From Spirodela intermedia (lineage: Eukaryota; Streptophyta; Magnoliopsida; Alismatales; Araceae), in the NCBI GenBank assembly GCA_902729315.2, contig LR746277.1, positions 4,221,001 to 4,285,000 on the forward strand: 64,000 nt of DNA, given 5' to 3'. Below are positions 10,631 to 24,500 of the stretch, one piece after another. The notes beneath the pieces are model-generated. The model was not told where the DNA came from. It did no database searches and saw only the letters and a list, made by a program, of their open reading frames with translations. Position numbers and translations under genes: made by a program. Within the stretch, counting starts at the first letter, position 1. Every line of letters starts with the position of its first letter.

Positions 10631-13600
10631 ATGTCAGATAAGTCAATCGCGATTTCGGAGGGGGAGGAGCGAGAAGGGTCGGAGAATGGCTCATCGCGCG
10701 GCGGTAGCATTTTGAACTACTCCGGGTGGGTGTACCACTTGGGCGTCAATTCCATCGGCCACGAGTACTGCCACCTCCGCTATCTGACGCTCAAGGGCAA
10801 ATACATCGCCATGTACAAGAGAGACCCCCAAAATGACCGCAGCATTGTTCGTTCTCCTATCCTTTGTCCGAAGTTTCTCGGACCCAACATTGCTTTTTTC
10901 AATTAAAATAGTTTCTGATATAGTGCCTAAAATCTTCGTGGGTATTGATGGCTGACTTTTAATGCTCGTAAAGTTTAGGGAACAAAAGTATCGTGCCACC
11001 TCCAGGAACTTAAATTTAGCAAATGAGTCACGGAGGAAATTTGACATGTACAGTTTAGGTATTTACTTAGGCTTATGAATAACTAATAGCAAGATCATTC
11101 GCCATGGAGACATACTTAATTCTCAATAATTTAATCAAATTCTACAAGCCAATCATCATGTCTTTTGTTGGTCATCTTTGAAATTCCTTTTTATGGTTTA
11201 ATTTTATTTAAAGAAACTAATGTCTATTTACGCTGTGTTATCCGTTCGGATTTTATAGTAGATTCTGATATGTGCGATTTTGGAGATTTTCTTACGAGTA
11301 GTGAGGAAATTTGAGTGAGGATCTTAATTTATTTTCATTCCAGTGTTTTTTTTTTTCCACTATTTATTCTGCCTTTTTGTGCTGTAAGGATAGGTTAATG
11401 CTATCCTTCCACCATTTAGTAGCATTGTCTTCGTATCTATTCTGCCGTGCACGAGATCTTCAAGGTTTATACATATCCATTGTTAGAAAACGCCTCCAAA
11501 TTGAAAATATTATTGGCAATATACGTAATTTTGTTGTTGAGGTCTTGTAAGAATAAGTTATTACATGATTCTTGTGTCTGAATCACGTTTTGGCTTCCAT
11601 TCCATATTGAGTTCTATGTTTTGATAGTCCTCAACTCAAATATTTTCATCATATTTCTTACTGATTTTACCTTATTAATCTTTTTCATATTGAAATTTGA
11701 ATCCCGGCTTGCTACCTTGGCTGACATATTCTCCCGCTGATAAATTTATCGTACATTTATTTTTTGCAGAAGCCTATCAGGAAGGGTGTCATTAGTCATA
11801 CACTTATGGTGGAGGATCTGGGACGCAAAAAAATCGACAATGGGGTAATATCATAAAAAATGACCGGATGGTTATATTCCTCTACTTGATGAATATCCAG
11901 CAAAGTATTTTGAATTTTCTAATAGTTGAGAATTTGTTTTTCCTAGGATTTCTATGTTCTGAGATTTTACAACCGGTTGGATGAGACGAAGAAAGGAGAG
12001 GTAACTCATATTTTTATTCATACCTTGATTCTTCTTGATTTTATTGGCTTATCCCCATCAATCTGATTTCAGCCTAGGGTCTGGAAGTCAACCCCTAAAT
12101 CAAGTTCTGACCAATTGCCAAATTTGGGTAGCTAGGCAAATATGAAAGTCAATGAATGATGCTACATACTAATTAATCACTTTGTCTACGTCCTTACGTT
12201 TTGATAGTCTGGCAGATTAAGGCTATGTTAAAATTTCCTTGATACTCATGCATTCACATTATCAGTTGTTACTGTGGCGGAGGCTGTGGCAACAAGAGAC
12301 AGTTCGGTTCCTCTAGAATACAGGCATTCACCTTAGTGAAGTAAATGACCTTAAGGCCAGCTCTTCTTGACGGAATTCTGCATTAGTATGCCCAGAAGAA
12401 GGAAACAACAATAAGCTCACATGAAAAGATACCATGTATGTAACCACGAGCCACTTATCTTATTCAATTGGAGACTATTATGACATGTCCCCTCTCATGC
12501 ATGATGATGCTCTTACACTCTCTCATTCAAGGACTGAAGATAAGAAGTGCAGCCAAGAATATGAAAACAATGTGAAGGAATCGGATAAAAACCAATTGAC
12601 AACGAGAGAAAGAGACCGATATTTCTAATCACATTAGTTAGCTATCTCATTTAGTATGAGACCATTTGGCCAGTATCTAGTACAGCTCAAACCTGAGTTC
12701 ATCACTTAAATTATGGCTACTTGATGTATAGAGCAGAACTGGCAACATGCAATTATGTTGCTTATGGGACGATGCAGAAAATCAGTACACGTGACAAACT
12801 AAAATGACTAACACCTTTATCCACCACCATGGGTAGAATGAAGATTTGGCTTATATGAACGATACAGTGAGGAGAGAGCTGGTACTGATCTATAATTATG
12901 GTTTTTGTGTCATCAACTAGTTGTTGCATATTGCTGATGATATCACAAATGGTAGTGGTAACCTGGGACAGGAGAGGTAGAAGAGGGACAAACCAGTGTA
13001 TGGATTTGTTAATGTGTTGGCAAATAACATTTCATCTGGATAAGAATAGAAGAAGAAGATGTGACACACTCTAAACTGTACTCATCACAGCTTTGATAAA
13101 AATTTGAGTGAGATGTGTTTCAAACTGTGGTCAGTCAGGCAGATGAGAGTTATGGATTAAAATGATAAATGCTCCAAAACCTGACTGGCAGATGAGTCCT
13201 GTCACTCGCCTTATATAGCTTTCCGGACTTCATGATAATTACTGGCGCACACATGATAACTGATGCACGCACACGTTATTCCCTTTATAATGTATCACTT
13301 TACCTCGTTTCATCTTGGTTTCACTGCCAAAGGCTTTGACTTGTGTATTGTAATTGTGCTAGATTGCTTTTGCATCGGCTGGAGAAATGGGGAAATGGAT
13401 GGAGGTATTTGATCAGGCAAAACAACAGGTATGGAAAGCCTTTATATATGATCTTGGATAAATACTGTGGGCAATACTGCTGATAATCTTATATGGTTTC
13501 ATTATCCTGTCATTATCATCTCTTGATGTATTTAAAGACCGAAAAAATAGTGTTGTGAAGGAAAGCCAAAAGGATGTCTGTCAAAAGGATACATCACACC

Positions 13601-16600
13601 TTGAAAATCCTTAAATTCACCGAATAGAAAATCTTTCAATGCCAATTATGAAGTTAATTCCATCAAGGCAGGCACAATGTAGATTATCTGGAGAAAGTTC
13701 CTTTATTTTTTATATGCTCATAATAATCAAGCTATTTTCCTGTTGAATACTTTGTGTATTGTTTCCTCTTTTGTAAAATTTTACGAAGAAGATTTGTATT
13801 TTTTCCCCCACAGGCTGTGTATGACATCTCTAAAGGGGGCTCTAAACATGTATTGACTAATGATAATGAGTAAGCTTGATATTACTAACTCACATGAATT
13901 AGTGTCTTCTCTATAGGTTTTCCTTTTCTTTGATTAGTCAAAAGCTACCTTCATCCTGATGGCCTTCCTTTTGGGTTCAGGCTTAACCTTGAAGGTCACC
14001 GACCACGTGTAAGGCGGTACGCTCATGGAATAAAGAAATTTATAAGAATTGGTAGAGGTGAGTGGCATTGCTCTTTTATGATCTCTCTGTCATTTTCTGA
14101 ATTATTGGCCTCAGGAAAGGTCTAAGAAAAAATAAAATAATTTATCCCTATTTACTGATGGCAAAGAGCTGACTTTTTCTGTGTCCTCAGATTTATTGTA
14201 TAAAGTATCCAGTTATTATCAGTACTGCTTTACTACTAAATGTGGAGTAGATGCTTACTTTATGTGTCTCTCAGGCCCAGAGATGTTGCTCCGCAAATCT
14301 TCAGATTTAGGAAGCAATTCTAGGACTCAGGCTTACTATGAAGGAAATGTTGGAGATGCAATTGAGGCTCATGATTGGAAATGTGTTCGAACTATCAACG
14401 GTACCCTTTTTCTCAGTATGTTAATTATTTATTATACTTTAATGTTAGGATTCATTATAAAAAAAAATTCGCTTGGGTTCTCTGGCAAGGCTTGAGTTAT
14501 TATCATTTTTTTCACGTGTTGACTAGAATTCTCTGTCTGTTCCGATGACCTTTCATTGGGCATTGATCCTATTTTAGGAAATGTCTCTTTCTGTGGAAAA
14601 AATTAGCAATAGTCAACAAAGACATATATCACTCTTTGCCTTGCTCCGAGTATCATTTTACTTATAAACCAGATTCTATCGTCATCAGATCTAAGATTCC
14701 TACTGCCTGGTTACGGAACATGCTGGATTATCATAAGATTTTGCAACATAAAGCCCTTAACAAGAATATTTATTGGAAAATTTTGCACAATCTTAACAAT
14801 TAGGATATGGTTTGTCCTTTGCCTTCCACTTATTTGCCGTTACAGTTACTGACATCTTTGTTTTCCTCTTATTTCTGAATTTTCAGGCATTCGAATATTT
14901 GAGGACGTGGCCAACCCAAAGGTGCTTTCATGTTACATATGTTGAACACTAGATTTTATTGAAAATTGTTGCTCAAACAAATAACTGGCCTTATGATATG
15001 CATGTATGCCACCTCACCCTTATAAGTTTGCAAGTTTTGTTCATTTTCTTACTTCTGTTTAAAGTGCTTGTAGCATTTTTTAACTTACGACCAGATGATC
15101 CACGCAGCTCTTTGATAAGATGCACAAATATACTAGTAATGGGTGGCTGTATCATTTGCCCAATAATTGGATTTCTGTGAGAATACCTTCATTTAAGAGG
15201 TGGTAAATGATGTGCTAAAATGTTCTTCCTCCATACTTTGTTGTAGGCTAGCAAAAGCTTCATCGTGAAGTCTGTTGGTGTTATTAATGCAAATGTCGAT
15301 TCAGTCTTTGAAGCAGTTCTTAGTGTTGAGAAGCACAAGAGATCTGAGTAAGTTGGCACCGGTTCTTTTAGGCTGAATATCCCTTTTCATTTATACTTAA
15401 AAATAATCTTTGCAGGTGGGATATGATTACTGGTGACCTGGAGTTGGTTGATTCAGTAGATGGGCACTATGATGTTGTCTATGGAACATATGAACCCAAT
15501 CACTTAAGTTGGTAAATTTCATTATGAATTTTTGCTTATAATACTTCTGATGTATTATGGTCTAAAAGGATTGAATTATGCAGTTGTTTGCGCTTGTTTA
15601 TACCAGATAACTTTTCCCTCATTACTGCATATCAGTTGTCCTCAAAATTCATTTTTTTGTAATTTCATGTGAGAGGTCCTTGAGAAATTACAATAAAAAA
15701 TTGGTCAACGAAATTGGACAAGTCGTGCTATGAGTGCATGCCTTTATATTGATAAAAGTCTGCCTTGGAAATGAAATGTATGAAGTCCTCTCGCCATCAA
15801 GTCTAAAATTTCAATTACTAAAGGCCCATACAGACCTGCCATCAAGTTACGTAAAGCGAGAGAAACAGTATGCCTTCCACTTGTCAGATTCTTCACCAGA
15901 AACTCATTCTAGATTCACAAATCTTTCTCACATTTCTTTCTCAGCTGAAGCAAGGCATTTGATTGGTCATTATCCCCCAATATCCTCTACCTGTCCTTAC
16001 TTTATGTCTCTTGTCTGTAAAAAGGCATCAACCTTTTCTCTTCTCCATTCCACAAAGGCCCTTATTGTTTCATGTGGTGGTCTTCGTTGCACCACCAATT
16101 TTGTATTTTTTCTTCGTGCTTCACCCATCCAATGTTCTTTATTTTCAAATTTTCACTCTCTTCCTACATTGTTATCCTCCTCTTGCCGTCCCTGCCCTCA
16201 TTGAGGTACCCAACTTTTCTTGATGTCCCTGAAACAACGAACTTGGATACACTTGTGGACCCCATTGATGGGGAATCCAATCTTTTTGCTTCTTCCTTTA
16301 TTTATTCCTATTCATTCCTTCATAAGCTTAAAGCACTGCTTAACTTCCTTGGCCCTGGATCTCTCCCATGTCCTCTGCATCTCCTAATACTCCTTGTAGA
16401 CCTTTGGCCTCTTGTAGCTCCTTCCCTCTCCCGTCCCACCATCGTCTCTGCTTACATGAAGATACCCCTCTCCTGTCCCATCATCTGCATTAGCGTCCAT
16501 GATCCACTTCTATCCTGGAATGATTTGAGCCATCTGCAGCATTGCATGAGTGAAGGAATGTTCCCAAATCGAATTCATGCATGGTTAAAGGCGTTTGTGC

Positions 16601-18487
16601 GACAAACAACACTTTGGTTGCTTGGCCCATCTTATTACTTTTAATTGCACCATGGTATCTGAAACTGGTTTGACAGCCGCAATGGCCAAGCCTAATCCGG
16701 TCCAGATTATGACTACATTGGCCAATCATTGGATCCAAGGGGTAACAGATTAAGGAAATCATTGTTTCTGCAAAATAATAAACCCCCTGAACAAAAAGCT
16801 ACTTTCAAGTCTTAGTTTTGAAACACTAAAATTCTTATTCTAGCGGATAATGGGTATCCTCAATTATGGCATTTTAAGTTTTGCCATCTAAACTTGTTTT
16901 ATGGCGGATTTAATTTTTAAATCTTTTCATCTTTGGAACTTTATAAGTTTTCCTAATCCTCTTCTCACTCCAATGGCTTGAACACTTGTCTACTATACAT
17001 TAACAAGTACAAAGAAGATGATTGACCATTTTTTTGCTTACGTACTTATAAAATAAATGCTCATCTTTAAGCATCAAATTTTAGCGACTTTAATGTCATT
17101 TATGATAGTGTTGATGAGTCATATGGGTGTACCTTAATGTTTATCACTCTGATTGCAGTGTATTTGATAAGAACCCAGATCAAAGAACTACGGATAATTC
17201 GTATTAGATGAAAGAAACAATCTCTAGAACAGAAATTCCAAAGATAAAGCACAGTAAAAGAATCCAAAACAGATGGAGGGTTGCATACAACCTTCTAACC
17301 CTTTCTTGTAGATTCACGAGATATAACACCGGTTTTCCTTTGCTCCCCCCTTCCTTCCTACTCCGCCCATCCTTATATCTTCTCCTTTCCCTCTCTTATT
17401 TAGGCAATTAGTCTCCTGCCATAACTACTCTTGCCATAACCGCTCTTTGCTATAATTGTTCCTTGTCATATTATTCCTTGCCATAACTGTGCCTTCCCTC
17501 AATCATGCTAACCGTTAATGACTTATTAGGCTTTGGGCCTTCGTCCTTCTAGCATATGTGCATGAAGCCTTATCAGTATTCATACTAGTATGAGCAAAAA
17601 GTATATATTTTTTATTTCTTACCATCTTTCTCCATGGTAGCCTATCACCAAAAAATGTAGATACGATCATCACTTATAATTAGATTAATGTCATAAGGCT
17701 TTCATTTATTTGTCAATGGTGATATTTTTGGTCTATTTCAACATAGAACTGGGTTAAAGAAATTAGGATCTTTGCAATAACTCTTTGATAATTTATTGAT
17801 CAAAGAGATTTCTATGTTTCCGTATTTTCAGGTGGCAATCTAAAACAGATTTTGTTTTCTCTAGACAATGGTTCCGTGAGCAAGATGGAGGAGGTTATAG
17901 TAAGCATCTTTTCCTTAAATCCAGACTAAGAAAATTACTACTGTATGTGCAACTCTTGTTGAATAACAAGGGAAAAAATCTTCTTCTTTTTTTCATAATT
18001 GTTGTAAGAGTCTCATAATAATCAATGCTAATGTGTATGTAAATATTTTCACAATTAGTCTTGCATTAAATTTATTAATAGTATCATCTACCTAAAATTT
18101 AATTGTGAAGTCTCACTTTAAACTTAGTAAGTTGTTTTTTTTAGCTCCAAAATTTCATACTCTTTAGGACTTTCATTACATCTGCAAGAAAAGTGGGGAT
18201 GGAAGAAGAGGGTGAAGTGGAAATACATGAGTAATATGAAGATAAGATTCGATCATGGTAGTGATGTTTGGATATAAGATGCTTACTATGTGATTTAGTT
18301 TTCTTTCCAAGTATAATAAGATGATTGAGATTATCGATAGTGAAAGGTTCAAGAATATGAGGTTGCTTAACTTGAATTCAGTGGCTTAAAGACTATTTTC
18401 TTGTGAGTTATCGGTAGGAACTACCCTTATACCTTATTAAGTTCGTTGTTTTATCTTCTGGCAAGAGAATGGGAAGGCAGAGGACGC

Positions 18488-18554
<67 letters not shown>

Positions 18555-21500
18555 CTCAAAGTCTTTCCCACAGAGAACTCTGTGAAGCTAGGAAACATGA
18601 GTCAGGCTCAACCATGTATTGCCTTGGATGTCATTTTCCTTCCTTATTTTGGGATTAAGATGTTTTTACCCCTTTTGAGAGAGGAGAGTAGCAAAAGAAA
18701 ATTCGTTCGATGTCCTTGGAGAGGCCCGATTCGGGCTCTCCTGTTCCTGAGGATCAATCTGACCTCAGGAACTCACCCTACAGTCTGCGAACCTCTATTG
18801 CTTTTCTAATTTCCATTTTAATTGTTCAATCTGGTTCTTCTATACATAGAGATCTGATTCCCTGAGTGAGCCTTGTCTAACGTGAGATTAGGGTGAAGAT
18901 TTTGCCCCAAATCTTGAGAGGTTCGTAACATTGGTATCAGAGCAGACATCCTAGTCTTTTTTTAAGGACATTTTGGTGTGAACTACACATACTACAGGGA
19001 ATTGAACTCAAATTCAGCTCCTCTTACCACCCTCAAACAGATGGACAAACTGAAGTCGTCAAGAGGTGCTTAGAAAATTACTTGAGATGTGTGGTATTTG
19101 ATAAATCAAAGCAATGAAAATTATGGCTTCATTGGGCAGAATATAGTTACAATACTTCATATCATTCTTCCACTAAAATGACTCCTTTTCGAGCAGTATA
19201 TGGCAGGGACCTGCTGAAACTTATCAAATATGGAACATCCCCTTCACCACTTAACGCCATCGATCAACTACTCACGGAACGAGATGCTATTCTTAAGATT
19301 TTGAAATTCAACCTGCACAAGGCACAAGTGAGGATGAAATTTAATACAGATAAGCATCGTTGAGAAGTGGAATTAGAGGTGGGTGATTTGGTCTGTCTCA
19401 AGATCAAACCATACATGATGAAATCTCTGGCAAAAAAGGAAAACGAGAAGTTAAACCCTCGCTATTTTGGTCCGTATCCTATTATGGAAAGAATTGGACC
19501 AGTGGCATATAAACTCCAATTGCCCGACCATTCAGCTGTTCATCCGGGGTTCCGTATATCCCAGCTTAGGAAGACACTAAGAACAGACAATAGAAGCCAA
19601 CCAATTCCCCTGACACTATCAGAAGAACAAGAATGGATACTCATTCCAGATGGCATAAAAGCTCACAGGTCGGCTCCTCAAGTCACAGAGATTTTAGTTT
19701 CATGGAAACATCTTCCAGAGTTTGAATCGTCATGGATGACAGTATCAGCATTCCTGTGACAATTTCCTACATCTCACCTTGTGGACAAGGTGAAACTCAT
19801 GGGGGGAGTAATGTTACGAAGCCAACCGTTGTCTACACAAGACGACCTAGACCCCCACGTGGAGGGGGGACCACAACAGAATAATGTACTAAGGCCTATA
19901 AATATAAAAGAGGCCGAAATAAGAGGGGGGGGGGGGAGAAAACAGAGAGTGGAGGGGGAGATCTGTCCCTAGAGAGGTCCGATTCGGGCTCTCCTGTTCC
20001 TGAGGATCAATCTGACCTCAGGAACACACCCTACTGTCTGCAAACCTCTATTGTTTTTCCAATTTCATTTTCAATTGTTCAATCTGGCTCTTCTATACAC
20101 AGAGATCTGATTCCCTGAGTGAGCCTCATCTAAGGTACGATTAGGGTGAAGATTTCGCCCCAAATCTTGAGAGGTTTGTAACAGCTTCAATGAGAATAGG
20201 TTTTGGTGATTCTTCATACACCTTATAACTTAATCACCAATGTACAAAAGATTAGTTCTCAACAACAGGTAGGAGCTACTAACTAATGGTATCATTAGAA
20301 ACTTGCATCTTTTTTGCAGCTTTTTCGTGATCTTTTGTACTCTTTGAGTTGTTTTTACTTTTAGATATCATTCGCCATCTAGAAATTGCATTTGAAAAAA
20401 ATGTCTCGTTAAATTGTAAATTGCATGATAACTTGCGCCTTAAAAGGTTGTTGCAAAGAAACAACTGTCTATTGTTTTCTGTTAATTGTCAGAGGATGAC
20501 CCTGTTCATTTCTTTCTCTAAAGTTTACCCTTATTCATATATTGGTTCTTTGCAGCTATTTTGCAGGCTCCTGCTATCCACAAGAAGAAACCTCCGAGAA
20601 CTTCTTATCAGAGGATTAAGATAAATTGTATGATTTCTATTTGGTTAATTAATGATTTTCATCGTATGTATGATGCTTTCTTTTATTCCATGTTTCTGAA
20701 ACTGGACAATCTTTGATAACTAAGGAACCTCTAACCGTTGTTGTATGTTTGTTTTCTATCCAGTGTGCTAACTAGGGTTGCAATGTTACTGTGATAGAAA
20801 TAACTAGTCTAATGAGAAAAATGTTATTTCTTCATCTTCGAGCTTCAAAAGACAGCCATTTTTTCCTTTGGAGCACATCTTATATTTCAGTGTATGGAAC
20901 TGTAATTAGTGTATAATGGAGTACCTGCTCTTGTTAACCACCATAGTGTGCCCATTTTTGTCTCTCCTATATGTACATCATTTAAGGAGATTAATGAGAT
21001 ATAAAAGAGTCAGTCGTTAGTACTGGTTGGAGTTCTTCAGTTGAAATCCAATGATGACTCCAAATTTTCTGTTGAAGCTATTTTCTGTAAAATATCTATT
21101 TGCCTGCTTTAAATTTCTTCCTTATGTCATTTAAGGTTTAAGAAAACAGTCATTACATTAAGACAAAGGATCCTTGCAGTCAAAGTAATTCAGTTGAGTT
21201 TTTTTCCCAGGATGTAAAGAACATTGGTTTCCTTGCAATACCATCATTGACGAGTTGAACCCACGAATATTTATATTAGGAGAAATTTACTGGCTAAGAG
21301 GGGAGTTACTGACCATAGAAATGAATGTGATCTAACTGCAAGATCATTGCTTGTAAAATGTTACTGTCTCATTAAAAAATATATATATGCGAGAAAATTG
21401 CGCATTTTAGGAGTATTCAGTAATCCTTCATCTATGATGATGGAACAACAGTGTCCCCATTTTGTGACTGGTAGATTTTCGAGCATTCTACATGTATATT

Positions 21501-24500
21501 AACTTATTAATTCCCTGTGCTTTTTACAGTATTCTGTGTCAGTCTTGTTCCCATGCCATTTATCTTCTTGATGGTAGAATACATTTCTTCAAGAAAAGTT
21601 TAGTCACTTTATTTTGGACAAAAGTTAGCCATCAATTTTTTAATTTTATTTCATATAAATTTTATAATGTGATATCTAACTGTTGATAGCTACCATCTAT
21701 ATCGTAAAATTACTTTATAATGACATGAAAACGGATATGCTTGTCGGTGCAATGTCAACAACTGTCTTTGTTAAATAATATGCTTAGCTAATAAAAAAGC
21801 TTTTATTCATGCATCGAGAGTACACTTCCTTGTGTTTACTCGCATTAATGCTGGCGCACTTGTATGTTCGTACTGGCCCATGTTTGTATAGTCCATTGTT
21901 TGAAAGTTTCAACATGGCTATAACAGATAGAACTGCATTTTATCCCAGGTGAAATTAGGATATTCTCTGTTAGTAGATACGCTAATACATTTCGGGATTT
22001 TGGGATTGTTCAAAATTCATGTTAGGATAGCTAATCATCAATGATTATGCTGATAACTATGGGTGAGCAGCTTTGGACGGGAAATGATTAAATTTTGCGT
22101 TGTTGTTTTCCAAATAACCAAGGAATTATCTTTTCCCATCTGATAGTATGCATTATAGTCTGAACTGTTCCAGCCAACAGGAACAGAAATGGAGGAAACC
22201 TCTCGAGCCAGTGTCCTAAGAGTAACTTGTCTTTTTTCGAGGAATACCTAAAATATGTGCATCTAAGGCTTTAGTCTCTAGGCTACGCTTTTAAATGAGA
22301 TTATCATTTCTTGAACACGTTCCTAATTTCACATTTTGAAACAAATCGATTTTACCAACACGTATGGTCATTATAAATGAATATCCCTTTTTAATTCCAT
22401 TTTCTCTCAATGTGTTTTATTACTGAAGAAAAAAAAAGTAAATAGGTCAGGGAATGTGTCATCCAATACTTATGCAGTGTACATGCAAATTTATCGATTG
22501 TTTATTCTTCCTGTGGCTTCAATAAGGGAGATTAAAAGGCTAATTACGACAAACTCCAGTAATATATGTATTCTAATTCTCCTTTTTTGCCGGAGGAAAA
22601 TTTTCTGTCCTAGGCATTTCTGGTTTTATTAAAGAGTAAGGTTTAAGGATCAAATTTCTGAAATGTGCATCCGTGCTGCAGCTTCCATATGGGAAATTAG
22701 AAGGCTAAGCACACCACAATCTAATAACCAAAAATGTCTTGTGACACGAATGTTGGAGATACACTGCAGTTTCTGGGACAGGTGGAAGAGAAGCCACTAC
22801 TCAAATTTTGAACGGACAATTCCCTTTGCTATGCTGTGCCAAGTTGCAGGTACATAAATTTTCACGTCACTTAGTAATTATTCTGCTCTTTCATCAAGCT
22901 GAAGTTTATACTTCATGTGGTAATTGAATGAAAATGCATCAAGTCCTGAAGCGCATTCATGTGGTATTTCTCATCTCCTGTGATTCATTTAGTAGATGGA
23001 AAAAATCACATCTATGAAGCAACCATCCTTGTCTGCATAATAAAAACCATTTTTTCTATGCTGTTATGAAGCGTATTCCACTTTATATAATAAACTGTTA
23101 TGCAAACCCCAAGAGGCCGCTACCAAAGATTGAGTGGGCAACTCATTCCATGCCAAGTTGCATGTTGCTTTCATCGAACTGAAGCCTGTACAGGGAAACT
23201 TGATGGTTGACCACAAAATTTAAGTACTAAAAAACATTGAAGTCATGGACATTTGACAGTAGAACTCCTTGCTAATCAGACTGCCAATTTTTCATCAGAA
23301 TCATCAAAATCCCAGCATCCCTCTTCTCTTCAAATGGATGAGATAAAATGACTTCGATTTGAATTGAAAAAATTGATGTCAGCAGTGTCACAAAAATCAT
23401 TGATATAGCCTACTAAGTTCCAGTATGTTGGAATTAGAGCTCCTTCTAGAGATATTTATAATAATTGGGTAATGGACTCTCTCCACATTACCGGTCCCTC
23501 CTAGCCTCCTTAGATAGCATTAACATTTTTAAAAATGTCTCAAAAACTCTATCCAAGACAGAGTGGAAACAAGCTATAAATGATGAAATGAGAGCCCTAG
23601 AAAAAAATCAAATATAGGATATGGTGGAATTGCCAAAGGATAAGACGGCGGCTGGTTGTAAAATGGCTGTACATTATGAAGAATAAATCACATGGCTCAA
23701 TTGAGAGTCATAAAGTTAGGCTGGTGGCTAAAGCTATACACAAGCTTATGGTATTGATTATCAGAAAACCTTTTGCACCTATGGTAAAAATGAATACGAT
23801 CAGATTTTTGTTATCTTTAACAGAAAATTTCAGTTGGAACATATAAAAATATTAAAAATATGATATTAAAATAGTTTCCTACATGACGATTTTGTTGATA
23901 AAGTTTATATGACTTTTCATCAAATATTGTTTGTAAACTAAAGAAGTCTATCTATTAACTCAAATAGTCACCTGGAGCCTGGTTTAGATGATTTTAGAGG
24001 CAATAAAAACTAAATTATTGCTAAGGTAATGATGACCATACCTTATTTTTGAAACACTCTTCTCCAGAGGGAGTAATGATTCTATTAATATATGTTGATG
24101 ATATCATCATCACAAGAAATAATAGAATAGAAATACATAACATAAGCCACTATTTGTCTAAGAAATTTGATCAAAACATTGGGATAGCTTAAATATTTTT
24201 TGGGGATCAAAGTGGCTCACTCTTCTAGAGGTACTTTTATCTCTCAATGCAAATACATAATAGATTTGTTCAAGGATACAGGGAAATCTGTGTATCAACT
24301 AGTTAATACACATATTGATCCAAATCACAAATTATGCCTAGCAGAGGAAGAAACTTCTATTGATTGTGAGATATATCAATGTCTCATTAGTCGGTTACTT
24401 TATATGATGCACACTCGACCAGATATCTCGTATAGAGTGGGTATATTAAGGCAAGTTATATATCAACCAAAAGAATGTCATCTACATGTAGCCTATCTAG

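Larger units (their letters stand above)
18712..20183 (+). mobile_element. Deleted Ty3/Gypsy LTR retrotransposon in EDR2-like intron 11
   Basis: A block at about 18717-18930 repeats at about 19971-20183 with roughly 15-18 mismatches by eye, giving two LTR copies ending in TAACA. Directly after the first copy is TGGTATCAGAGC (18932-18943), a primer-binding site for initiator tRNA-Met. The inside is only about 880 bases, so most of gag-pol is gone. What remains is the end of pol: an integrase tail with SSYHPQTDGQTEVVKR, and a chromodomain-like C-terminus. A GGGGGGAGTA polypurine tract precedes the 3' LTR. The order LTR, PBS, integrase end, PPT, LTR identifies Ty3/Gypsy on the same strand as the host gene. 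Confidence 0.85.
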
